From NCBI GenBank assembly GCA_910578545.1, contig CAJTPT010000002.1, forward strand, positions 62,001 to 126,000: a stretch of 64,000 nucleotides of DNA, given 5' to 3'. The translations under genes were made by a program, and so were the position numbers. The stretch comes from an uncultured Christensenella sp. Its GTDB lineage: Bacteria > Bacillota > Clostridia > Christensenellales > Pumilibacteraceae. Shown here in pieces: positions 9,501 through 16,255 of the stretch; within the stretch, counting starts at the first letter, position 1; every line of letters starts with the position of its first letter. The notes below the pieces were generated by a model that saw only the letters and a list, made by a program, of their open reading frames with translations, had not been told where the DNA came from and searched no databases.

Positions 9501-12500
9501 GGCGTAAACGAGTGGAGGGGCAATAAGGACGGCGATTTGTACGCCCTTGCCATGAACCCGTACGTATATATCACAAGCTTCGACCAAGACGCGGGCACAG
9601 GTACGGACGTTATGGATTTGGTAAAGAATAGTCCTTACTACAATAAGGCGCTTTCCGTTCCCACGCTCAAAACATCCGGCGAAGCGGGTAACATAGTCCA
9701 AAACGTTAATAACTTCGGCTACAATAACTACAACAACCTTGTCGGCAACGGTCACTTAATGTATCTTTCCGGACAGGAAAACCTTCAGGAAAACCGTTTC
9801 GGTTTGCAGTTGCGCAAAAAGGATACACGTGCCACAAGCAACAGTCTTACTATAACGATAGAGATTGCCGAGTGTGTTTATCGGCAGTCGGGCACTACCG
9901 GTACTGTGGTTAACTACACGACGGAAAGCAAGGACAAAAACACCGCTAAGCTTGTATTCAAGCTCGAGATAGGTAACAGTCCTATCAGCATCGTTAATTC
10001 GGATAGCGAGCTTAAGGGTGCGGCGTACAGCGATAGGTACGGATACTACACTTCGCTCAGCATGTCCATATCCGACCCTGCGCACAAGATTGTTTTGTCA
10101 AGAAACAAGGAAAGCATTTCCGGCATGGACCGCGTTATCACTTACGCCGACGCCGATACCGCAAAACAGTACAATTCGGATAAGACGTACAGCGTTATCG
10201 AGGAAAAATCCGACGTAGCCAAGTTCTACGTTGATTCGCTCGGCAAGCTTTCCACCTGGAATACGGGTGCTAAACGCACGTTGGAATACACCGGCGACGG
10301 CACGGCGTACAAGTTTACAAATACCACAACCGAAAACTCGAGGGTAAACGGCAAGGACGTTGCGCTCGGTCAGTTGTCCATGCGGAACTACTTTAACGCA
10401 CCTGCTTCGAGTGACGTTCCCGACGTATCGTCGTATATCCCCAACAACGGTATTTTCGGTACCGTCAACGAAGGCTATAGTCAATACTTCAGCGTCGAGG
10501 TATCCTCCGACGGATCCACGCTGTCCATTATTCCCAAGGCAAAAACCACTATCAACGCCGAAATGTCACCCAATGCGGCGATGTATACGGAACGCGGTCT
10601 TAGATACACTGCGGACGAGGGCGTATACTATCCGTTAAAGGTAATTATCTACGACGATCACGGCGACGGCTTTATGGCGGGCTCGTACGTTGCGCTCGAA
10701 ATACGTGTTTCCATTTCCGGCGATAAATCCGAGCTTGTCGACAGTCTTGACGACTACAAAGAGGGTAACAAGGTTGTTGGCAAAAAGATAAACGTATCGC
10801 TTCCCGTACAGCAATCGTACGACCTTAACGTAAGATACGTTCTTACCGGTGGGAACCTGCTCAAAAAGAGCGCCGAGGACGGCGGAGATATCTTCTGGGA
10901 AGCCGATTACATCGCTCTCAAAGAAAAGATTGCCGCGGCAACCGACGCCGAAAAGAACACAAGCGATTATCTTACCGATTTGTTCAGACTTGAAACGGGT
11001 ACGTATCTGCTTTCACCGTTCAGAGACGGTAGCGGTATGGGAATCAACACCAGAAATACCGAACTGCTTGCAGGTAACGGCGGATTTAGCAACAACTCTT
11101 TGGACGCAAAGACGTTGCCGGACGTTATCATGTACATGAAGTATAGCAATGACGATAAGTCGACCACGCTCAAAAATTCGTCTGCGCCTGTCGGCAACGT
11201 TATATCGTTTGCCGTCAACCGTCGTACCACGGTTACAAGAAACGGATCTTCGTCGCAGGTATCCGAGTTTACGTTTAAGATTTTGCTTACCGACAGCGAC
11301 AGCGTAGGCAAGAGCACTACGCCGTTGTACGTAATAATATCAGTTACCAACCAGGCGCCGTTTATCCGTCTTGGCGCTACCGAAACCGAAATTGCTTCCA
11401 AAATCGAAATGCGCGTCGGCGATTCGTTCACGCTTGTAACAACGCCGTACAACAGATTTGTCGGTTCGGAAGAAACCAATCCCATTTCGTCTGATTACAC
11501 CAAGCTTTCGGATTCCTATAAGGCGTCTACGACGTATTATAAGATTAACCAAACCCCGATAGCGGTCATTAACTCATTGCTTATCGACAGAAATGACGGC
11601 TCTAGGTATTCTCGGCTTACCGAGGCAAACTTAACTGACGCAGACGGCGAGTATATGCTTCACAGCTACAATCCGTCCATTATCGAAAGTCAGCATCTCG
11701 GCTATCTTGCGATTGCGGACGACGACGTGCCGTGGGGATTGCGTATCGACAGCGTAAACTACTATAACGACGCATGCTTTAACTTAGCTGTTATGCGCGA
11801 CCAGATTTCCATGGAGGGCGACCTTCAAGGTAGAGGCTACGGTATAAGCACCGTAATCACCGCGCAAAGCGCTTGCAAAAACATGCCCATTACTATCACG
11901 ATTGCCGACTCGGACGGCGCACGCGTCAGCTTTACGATGTACGTGACGGTCGTCAGCTCCAAGCCCAGTCCGATTTTGACGGGTGACAGAGCACACACGC
12001 GTAATTCGGCGTTGCTTCCCACGTACGACGACTTTTCGCTTGAACAGCCCGGCATATTCGATATGTACATGCTGTCGAATAACGAGGCTACCACCGTTCA
12101 AAACACAACCGTCAACGGCTCGAGCGTTGTTGCGTACAAATCCAAAAAGGCGACGCTGGTAAACGGCGGCAGTGAGAGAGAAATTACCGCATACGGTCAA
12201 GTGCGTTTTGCGATTAATCAAATCGCATACGACCCCGACGTCGATGACAACAAGCACATTGCGTTGTACGTGGATGAAAAGAAAGACGATTACGACATAT
12301 TCACGCTTAACGATGCGCCAATGAGCAAGAGCGCTAACGGACTGTCGTACTACAACAACATGTTCCGCATCGATTTGGACGCTACGTATACATGGTTTAC
12401 TTTGACCTGTCTTACGTTCAACCCGAATAACGACGTGGATTCTCTCAAGTTCTACATCCGCGACTTCGGCAACAACGTGTTTGTAAACGCTATCCCGATC

Positions 12501-15500
12501 GAGATCAGACTTACAACTCTGTACTCTTCGGTTACTAACGTTGCGCAAACCACGACGGGTAAGGTAAGCGGCGGCAGAATCGGCGCTAACACCATCGATA
12601 CGGTTTACGTCAAGCCGATTGACGATTACGAGGGAGTAAGCTTATATCTTCAAGGCGAGGATAATGAAGAAGCGCTAAAATCCAAGAAGGGCGTTAACAG
12701 CACATATCAGTTTATTCCGTACACCGATATGGAAGGTAACAAAAACCCTGCCGGTATCGATCAGGAAAACAGCACTGCTGTAGGTCTTGTCGATCCCGAC
12801 GTTGTGTCCAACAGCTACAACCTCGATTATGAGATGCGTATCTACGCGCTAATGAACCCCGTAGGTGAAAGCGTAACGGAATTCAGCGCATTGTCGATTG
12901 ACGAAATGTCCGCGCTGTTCGACCTTTCCAACACAGCGCTTTCGCAAAGACGTTGGACTTTAAAGGACCAAGCCGCGTCCGAAAAATATCTTGTTGCGGG
13001 CGTGTATGCTAACGGCTCGACGATGGTCGACATAAACAGCGCGCTTAGCATGTTTATCGAACGTTACTTTATATTCGGCATAGGTACCGACGGCGCGTCG
13101 TTGTCGTTCAGACCTGTTTCGCGCAATATCGACTTCCGTATCCCGTTCTACGTTGAGGTAACCAAAAACGTATCCAACCGCAATATCGTAATTAAGGACG
13201 TTATCGTAACCTGCGGAACGATATTCTACGTCGACGTTATGGACTCCGCTCCCATGGCGAACGATTCCGAAGCCGCGCTCAGCTTTACAGGCAAGGTCAA
13301 CGACAGCGTGATCTTCAAGATTCACGACGAGTCCGACCCGTTCGCGTCCATGTTCACCGATTCCGACTTGAACGACGTCGTCACCGTTGACGGCTTTACT
13401 TCCTCGAGCGATCTTCAGCAAGATTACAAAAACGCTTTGATCGAGGCTATCGACGAGAACGGCAAACCGTACGATTGGCAAAGCTCGACGTACAAGGAAC
13501 GTGCCATCAAGATAGAAATCAACAATACGGACAGCGAAGTCAATAAGATCCCCGCGCACGCGCTTAAAATAACGATTGTGCGCCGCATAGACTGGGTTGA
13601 CAAGGACGGCAATTACGTCGATAAAGTCACGCTTCCCGTTAAGATTGTCGGCAAGGACATCGGTAGCCAGGAAGCTACGGCCATGCTTTATATCACAATC
13701 GAAAACTCTAACGTCGATTTGAATCCCGAAAAGCTTGCGCCTGTTCCCGTAAACAACAAGGAGGGATACTACCAAGCGTCCAAGGACCCTTCGGGCGATC
13801 GTTCGTACTTCCTTGACGCATATCTTGTTCCCGGCAGAGATATGGCTGACTTCGAGCTTGTTGCCGACGGCTACATACTTGACCCCGACTACACATCTAT
13901 GCGGGAGGACACCGATTCCTACCGCTTGGTCGGACCCGATGGCGATAGCGTCGGCACATACCTCGGTTACGGCAAGACGGTGACTGTCGATTCCAAATCA
14001 GGCGAACACGTAGCTACTGTCACGCCTATATTCGGCAGTAAGACCATGCCTGAGGACGAGGATCACTTTGCCGGCTTCGCTATCAAATCGCTTACGACAA
14101 ACCGTGATACTACAGACGCGGAATTGAAGATGCGAGTAATAGACCGAAGCGGCGATCCGCTCAAGGCGGACAACGGTTTTACAATCACGTTGCGCGTGCA
14201 TATACTTAACGCTCCGCCGGTTGTAAAGATCGCGGAAGATATTAAAGTAATTATCGGCAACAACCAAAAGGACGGCGATCCCATCGCCGTTAACGTCGCC
14301 GATTACGTACGCGATCCAAACGGCGACCCTGTTAAGATTATAGGCTTGTCGCCAGTAGTTTCGGCTGACGGCAGTCCATTCCACTGCGTATTGGAAAAGG
14401 ATAATACCGGCGAGCTTGTGGATATGGTCATAAGCGACGATCAAACCATGTGCACGTTTACGCCCAGAAAGGGCTTCTACGGCACGCAGACGATCGAGGT
14501 CATGGTTGCCGATATGTTCGTCGGCGAAAACGGCGACCTCAATATGGACTATAGCGTCACAACGTTTAGGATTACCTTTAATATCATCTACGACGTTACG
14601 TCCGTAACGCTTAAAACTGTGGAGGCTATACGCAGTCTTCCCGTCACGCTTACTCCCGAAATGCTGTTTGCCGATATTAGCGATACCTACGGCAACGATC
14701 TTCTCAATTCGGGTAACGGTCCCGCTCGATCTGGCGTTATTCCGTCGGCGGTCGGCGATAACGTTTTCAATCCCGGCGAAAATTACGTTATAACCGGTCT
14801 TACGGCTTCTGGCGTCAAGATTACCCGTGACGGTGACGATTGGATTTTTGTCGGCGACAGGGAGATTGACGAGGTACTGTTTAACGTCACGTTTAAGTAC
14901 AAGGAAGACGTCGATAACGAAGACGCCAAAATTTACCCTATGACGTTTAAAGCAACGATCGGCAAGAACAGTGCGCCTCAGCTTTTGGATAACTTCAAGA
15001 ACATCGGCGACGAGGGCTTCACGTTCCAGACCGGTGGCGGCTCCTACGGCTTGGATAACAACGGCAGAGTTGTGCTCAGCGCCGACAAGCTGTTCTACGA
15101 TGTCGATACACGCTACGGCGACGTAATGCTGTTCGACGCTAAGTCCACTTCGGTATCTTCGCCTACGATGTGCTCAGTGAGCATCAGCCCCGACGGTTCG
15201 CTTTTGACCATAACGTTCAACTCAAGCGGCGAATGCGAGATTACGATAGGCGTAAAAGACCGCACCAACGAGATTGTCAAGTACAGCTTTAAGATTAAAA
15301 ACTTCGACCGTGACGAACCGTCGTTCTGGAACAAAATAGTCATAAGCTATGAATTGTATCCTATCATTTGGTGGTGCGTCATAATCGGATTGATTGTTCT
15401 TATCCTGTTGATCATACTCCTCATCATCTTGTTGAAGCGCCGTAAGCGCAAACGTGAGGAGCTTGAGGCAATCTTGATTTCCGAAATGGAATTGGAAGAG

Positions 15501-15692
15501 CAAATGATGCGCCTTTCGGCAAGTCAGACGGGCGCCACCGCACCTTATCAGTCGTTCGGCTTCCTGCCTCCGACAATGCCGGTGCAAAACGATCCTAACC
15601 TCATGCTTGGCAGTGGCGGTACTCAAACGCCTACGCCCGGCGCAATAGGACTCAATCCCGGACAGCCGTCCGATAAAGAGTCTCAGCAGTAA
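3579..15692 (+). CDS. Giant surface protein, ALK-like glycine-rich domain plus beta-sandwich-like repeats
   Basis: A 4037-residue protein with a basic N-terminus and hydrophobic segment (about 18-39) acting as signal or anchor. Residues about 95-322 form a glycine-rich domain with FEVWGASGG, VGGQGG, GGGGATHIA and LLVAGGGGG, the pattern of the ALK/LTK glycine-rich family. The next 3500 residues are beta-rich. At least a dozen module junctions are marked by N/S-x-x-P (VTNAAPTD, VSNAVPTA, VVNSSPYV, VTNQAPFI, ILNAPPVV, KNSAPQLL), with acidic DPDG or DPNGDP loops that may bind calcium, as in cadherin-like or Ig-like adhesins. A strong membrane helix (about 3928-3953) is followed by KRRKRKR and a roughly 75-residue Gln/Pro-rich tail, so both ends appear membrane-linked. 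There is no LPxTG sorting motif. AGAGG precedes the ATG. It is a single-gene unit. An adhesin or matrix role is inference. Confidence 0.75.
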   Translation: MKRHTEKIGNKSNIGRRILLLGAMFAAIAVAVTCALCFGISSKRVGMDDVETAEPIASTAYTNSTGASLVGSLKAGDTIDYTYKSGIYSITLPRGQYTFEVWGASGGKSQHATFTTNLGGYTKATVNVTVDTQVFYIVVGGQGGSTPSYTGGYNGGGSGGKKSSDSAGGGGATHIAKASGTLRQLSSNRTSILLVAGGGGGNGCTNDKGGTGGGNNAAGTAGTVGSSYGAGGRAGTTTGAGSVSGMVGYAEAPGFGFGGSGNTTAYGCGGGGAGYWGGTCGNNKSGGGTSGGGGSGFWGNGATGGSGTTGGAPYGNGKAKITAVVVNRPPVALGVTKTVQKRGSTATTTIKASDIAKDPDGTATSVYFTNGTASALDSFSATANQGLYLDSACTVNAKTYFTYSWNANESFKVNSVLKYPRAGVNVCSTNGTLTVYAKVRDNYGTNQSIRGWAVIAFNIKVPANEIFERNTVVNATTNNNKLYIGRSNQTVAPSGNTSLSYIYNPLGTGRYTAIFEQPLRYDQPVTIRASDLVTGDMANGAFYSNDSVVVGINNTTAITGTGRKYQIDEFTNGTAVAAYNASRVRIANTYTQLSFRCLVPDPVYQVMSVTVYLLENTGVGGITYTEPNVTPNAGSVTQKTIDIVFKMDNTRPVLKDTSADSAVPVLTVGTLASTNINLSKYYEDEDASSGISNLTHAIKNVIVPSHEFIQLDKYNTIKSTANESGSRKGYSYFNAVANTGVSNMFDTAHDTGMLNGSDFLTGFSDWYISDGSQNLNNAFIRYSFSNDTLTVTGLRATYDMYKPSRTTYKAATGGNISNPTYDGGGKVLNPGHFYILINIQDKNDTSDNGIWLPLGIEVTNAAPTDLSTERGGAGASAMPMADGAPRESFYFTPMGITVNQVTSPIGFYLNPKTGAYEKDGLRPLAADADNFFNANMLNGNGIDTPSAETFGKLNELVQIVSDPSAVASSVHATDNTTLNDGGKYFTVDPLEVMIPVDYFGARVKTSALSNTAQKSITYKGKTYSCYAIAGLKITLVSWTHNRYLHATVNVQDTSKSKPVPVEIAVNVSNAVPTALSSSEVALLNYAKGGKKISSTYATPSDSAIPTITYNIPVNSTVLISPYDLLTDANMLNLGLSEKGGFTLNGLSGLFDASAHEFEVNAKTNDGRKSITALAAGNELTNGNYNYTSAGYDEALWHAISLLQTQYNFKDVSDSSVFGAHTTASTFADRLYFERKNDGSNLDGFTFNPYALDENGIAADKNNFVDPSIIGSSAISWTFGSSIKKSGISYNLDYLVVTALNRTSSPTEIDLNVRDRMGAGTAGGVKTIRVKINVVNSSPYVQYPDRYYTLTTDPVYTPDSVPPKDERNHTVVNANASISIKPSTLVITVGSDKEHPENNFLNDNEGDSAFFYTGGTIRVFRYDEKNEVKVSDEQGNAYATHYLKVSVTAQSLTITALNSTQAVEKLCVEFYVTDNRYNSDGELEIFPFTIQVEVLNAKLKVNKGGEGFEAKYQEDETTLIVDNLWNVESMSDDDVKQTRYFASGANAQQLLRDGSYTATEAVSKASSGQIKTLVTDTDSLQGVILAAALSPESPVDGRGYAVVDFSKCSTAAEYAAACKAAVPTIGSTIRSSNDIAVLLNLYKIGDGIVDHYGIFDSLETTPDSDIMYFVTNKSGVTHMYKASYLKSDEGSKVFENEETRKLFFDDNGRWIVTDWAVAITPKTSTSSNDFINLRISMRDETRFGGDTAGLKTSYLGGTDGATTVDGTSVFEYNLFINGMGIVPYTYYNQYDGYYTVTDAVAEDGNPAKVYVPTYDGNATSVYPTDTTFGNIYLSNDTIASTGTTPIKSISSGEIDNTHAGVHSGIEFDRESADYAKGYTYDVQQKTGTTIEDAEEKESAFRFTDTITLSGEVGADGNFVSTYIPMSYFGLRKSLVDVKADGTYEYYKYNYISYDAGMNNVYSRIDGYNYAVTINDGVNEWRGNKDGDLYALAMNPYVYITSFDQDAGTGTDVMDLVKNSPYYNKALSVPTLKTSGEAGNIVQNVNNFGYNNYNNLVGNGHLMYLSGQENLQENRFGLQLRKKDTRATSNSLTITIEIAECVYRQSGTTGTVVNYTTESKDKNTAKLVFKLEIGNSPISIVNSDSELKGAAYSDRYGYYTSLSMSISDPAHKIVLSRNKESISGMDRVITYADADTAKQYNSDKTYSVIEEKSDVAKFYVDSLGKLSTWNTGAKRTLEYTGDGTAYKFTNTTTENSRVNGKDVALGQLSMRNYFNAPASSDVPDVSSYIPNNGIFGTVNEGYSQYFSVEVSSDGSTLSIIPKAKTTINAEMSPNAAMYTERGLRYTADEGVYYPLKVIIYDDHGDGFMAGSYVALEIRVSISGDKSELVDSLDDYKEGNKVVGKKINVSLPVQQSYDLNVRYVLTGGNLLKKSAEDGGDIFWEADYIALKEKIAAATDAEKNTSDYLTDLFRLETGTYLLSPFRDGSGMGINTRNTELLAGNGGFSNNSLDAKTLPDVIMYMKYSNDDKSTTLKNSSAPVGNVISFAVNRRTTVTRNGSSSQVSEFTFKILLTDSDSVGKSTTPLYVIISVTNQAPFIRLGATETEIASKIEMRVGDSFTLVTTPYNRFVGSEETNPISSDYTKLSDSYKASTTYYKINQTPIAVINSLLIDRNDGSRYSRLTEANLTDADGEYMLHSYNPSIIESQHLGYLAIADDDVPWGLRIDSVNYYNDACFNLAVMRDQISMEGDLQGRGYGISTVITAQSACKNMPITITIADSDGARVSFTMYVTVVSSKPSPILTGDRAHTRNSALLPTYDDFSLEQPGIFDMYMLSNNEATTVQNTTVNGSSVVAYKSKKATLVNGGSEREITAYGQVRFAINQIAYDPDVDDNKHIALYVDEKKDDYDIFTLNDAPMSKSANGLSYYNNMFRIDLDATYTWFTLTCLTFNPNNDVDSLKFYIRDFGNNVFVNAIPIEIRLTTLYSSVTNVAQTTTGKVSGGRIGANTIDTVYVKPIDDYEGVSLYLQGEDNEEALKSKKGVNSTYQFIPYTDMEGNKNPAGIDQENSTAVGLVDPDVVSNSYNLDYEMRIYALMNPVGESVTEFSALSIDEMSALFDLSNTALSQRRWTLKDQAASEKYLVAGVYANGSTMVDINSALSMFIERYFIFGIGTDGASLSFRPVSRNIDFRIPFYVEVTKNVSNRNIVIKDVIVTCGTIFYVDVMDSAPMANDSEAALSFTGKVNDSVIFKIHDESDPFASMFTDSDLNDVVTVDGFTSSSDLQQDYKNALIEAIDENGKPYDWQSSTYKERAIKIEINNTDSEVNKIPAHALKITIVRRIDWVDKDGNYVDKVTLPVKIVGKDIGSQEATAMLYITIENSNVDLNPEKLAPVPVNNKEGYYQASKDPSGDRSYFLDAYLVPGRDMADFELVADGYILDPDYTSMREDTDSYRLVGPDGDSVGTYLGYGKTVTVDSKSGEHVATVTPIFGSKTMPEDEDHFAGFAIKSLTTNRDTTDAELKMRVIDRSGDPLKADNGFTITLRVHILNAPPVVKIAEDIKVIIGNNQKDGDPIAVNVADYVRDPNGDPVKIIGLSPVVSADGSPFHCVLEKDNTGELVDMVISDDQTMCTFTPRKGFYGTQTIEVMVADMFVGENGDLNMDYSVTTFRITFNIIYDVTSVTLKTVEAIRSLPVTLTPEMLFADISDTYGNDLLNSGNGPARSGVIPSAVGDNVFNPGENYVITGLTASGVKITRDGDDWIFVGDREIDEVLFNVTFKYKEDVDNEDAKIYPMTFKATIGKNSAPQLLDNFKNIGDEGFTFQTGGGSYGLDNNGRVVLSADKLFYDVDTRYGDVMLFDAKSTSVSSPTMCSVSISPDGSLLTITFNSSGECEITIGVKDRTNEIVKYSFKIKNFDRDEPSFWNKIVISYELYPIIWWCVIIGLIVLILLIILLIILLKRRKRKREELEAILISEMELEEQMMRLSASQTGATAPYQSFGFLPPTMPVQNDPNLMLGSGGTQTPTPGAIGLNPGQPSDKESQQ

Positions 15693-15701
15693 AACAACAA
15701 T

Positions 15702-15750
15702 AAACGGACGTTCCGAGCATTCTGCTATGAACGTCCGTTTTGTGTTGTAT
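15702..15750 (+). terminator. Terminator of the giant surface-protein gene
   Basis: AAACGGACGTTC (15702-15713) pairs perfectly with GAACGTCCGTTT (15729-15740) around a 15-nt loop and is followed by TTGTGTTGT. It starts ten bases after the stop codon. Confidence 0.8.
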
Positions 15751-15842
15751 CAAATCGATATAAAACAATTTTTGTGAAAAAAAGATGTATTACCATATAA
15801 TAAGCAAAAGGACAGGGGCACAATAAACAACTAAACTTACGT

Positions 15843-15970
15843 GTAAAGTATTCTTACTTACTTCTTTAAGCAATAATTACGGATACTGTTAAAAGGAGGG
15901 GTAAACAAAACAAACAAGTATGCAATCGAGGTAAAGTTTTCTTGCATACTTCTTTTTCAAAAGAAGTATG
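15843..15970 (+). repeat. Imperfect direct repeat with mutually exclusive hairpins
   Basis: A 25-nt unit at 15843-15867 recurs at 15931-15955 with 22 of 25 bases identical, 88 nt apart; both contain GTAAAGT and TACTTCTTT. Around the second copy, TTGCATACTT (15942-15951) can pair with AAGTATGCAA (15916-15925), or as part of CATACTTCTTTT (15945-15956) with AAAAGAAGTATG (15959-15970). The two hairpins cannot form together. It may be a dispersed extragenic element or an RNA switch. A GGAGGGG at about 15896 is not followed by a usable gene. Confidence 0.5.
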
Positions 15971-16001
15971 GAAAAAGATTGAAAAATTTAGCACAAAAGA
16001 C

Positions 16002-16030
16002 TTGTGTTTTTAATCGAAAAAGGCTATAAT
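16002..16030 (+). promoter_or_regulatory. Promoter of the candidate small RNA
   Basis: TTGTGT (16002-16007), a 17-bp spacer, then a perfect TATAAT (16025-16030). The predicted start near 16037 coincides with the first base of the RNA's closing helix. Confidence 0.65.
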
Positions 16031-16036
16031 GATTGT

Positions 16037-16121
16037 GACGCGAAGATATCGCATAAAGCATTTTAATAAGCAGTATAAATTTTGACGAGTATCTGTCAAA
16101 AAATTATCTGCGTCTTTTTTT
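16037..16121 (+). ncRNA. Candidate structured small RNA or leader, about 85 nt
   Basis: The predicted transcript begins GACGCGAAGATA. This pairs with TATCTGCGTC (16105-16114) as a 10-bp closing helix with a 2-nt bulge, followed at once by seven T, so the far arm ends in a terminator. Inside lies a hairpin TTTTGAC/GTCAAAA (16080-16101) with an 8-nt loop. An alternative small hairpin GCGA/TCGC (16040-16052) has the loop AGATA, complementary to TATCT in the other loop. The 5' half can therefore pair in two ways. It matches no RNA family I recognise. It lies about 135 nt before rnj and could be a free sRNA or an attenuating leader. Confidence 0.45.
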
Positions 16122-16171
16122 GTTTATCGTTTGGCTTGCACCAATATGGGCAACGCGATTTTAATAAGCTT

Positions 16172-16201
16172 TTTACATATTATATCGAAATACCGTATTA
16201 A
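16172..16201 (+). promoter_or_regulatory. Possible promoter of rnj
   Basis: TTTACA (16172-16177), an 18-bp spacer, then TATTAA (16196-16201). It is weaker than other promoters here. If real, rnj has its own start and the small RNA upstream is independent. Confidence 0.35.
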
Positions 16202-16255
16202 AAACGGAAAAATAAAAATTTATAAATTATTATAAATTACTTTGGAGGTAGTATT

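Larger units (their letters stand above)
15693..16255. other. Long non-coding stretch between giant gene and rnj
   Basis: No open frame of credible length with a ribosome site is seen here. It contains, in order, the giant gene's terminator, a weak promoter-like pair (TTGTGA, 18 bp, TATAAT at 15772-15801), an imperfect direct repeat with alternative hairpins (15843-15970), a candidate small RNA with its own promoter (16002-16121), and a possible rnj promoter (16172-16201). It is notably more A/T-rich than the genes around it. Confidence 0.7.

Noticed and set aside
15896..15935. GGAGGGG followed by ATG at 15919 as a small gene
   Set aside because: The frame has only four codons and the spacing of about 20 bases is too long.
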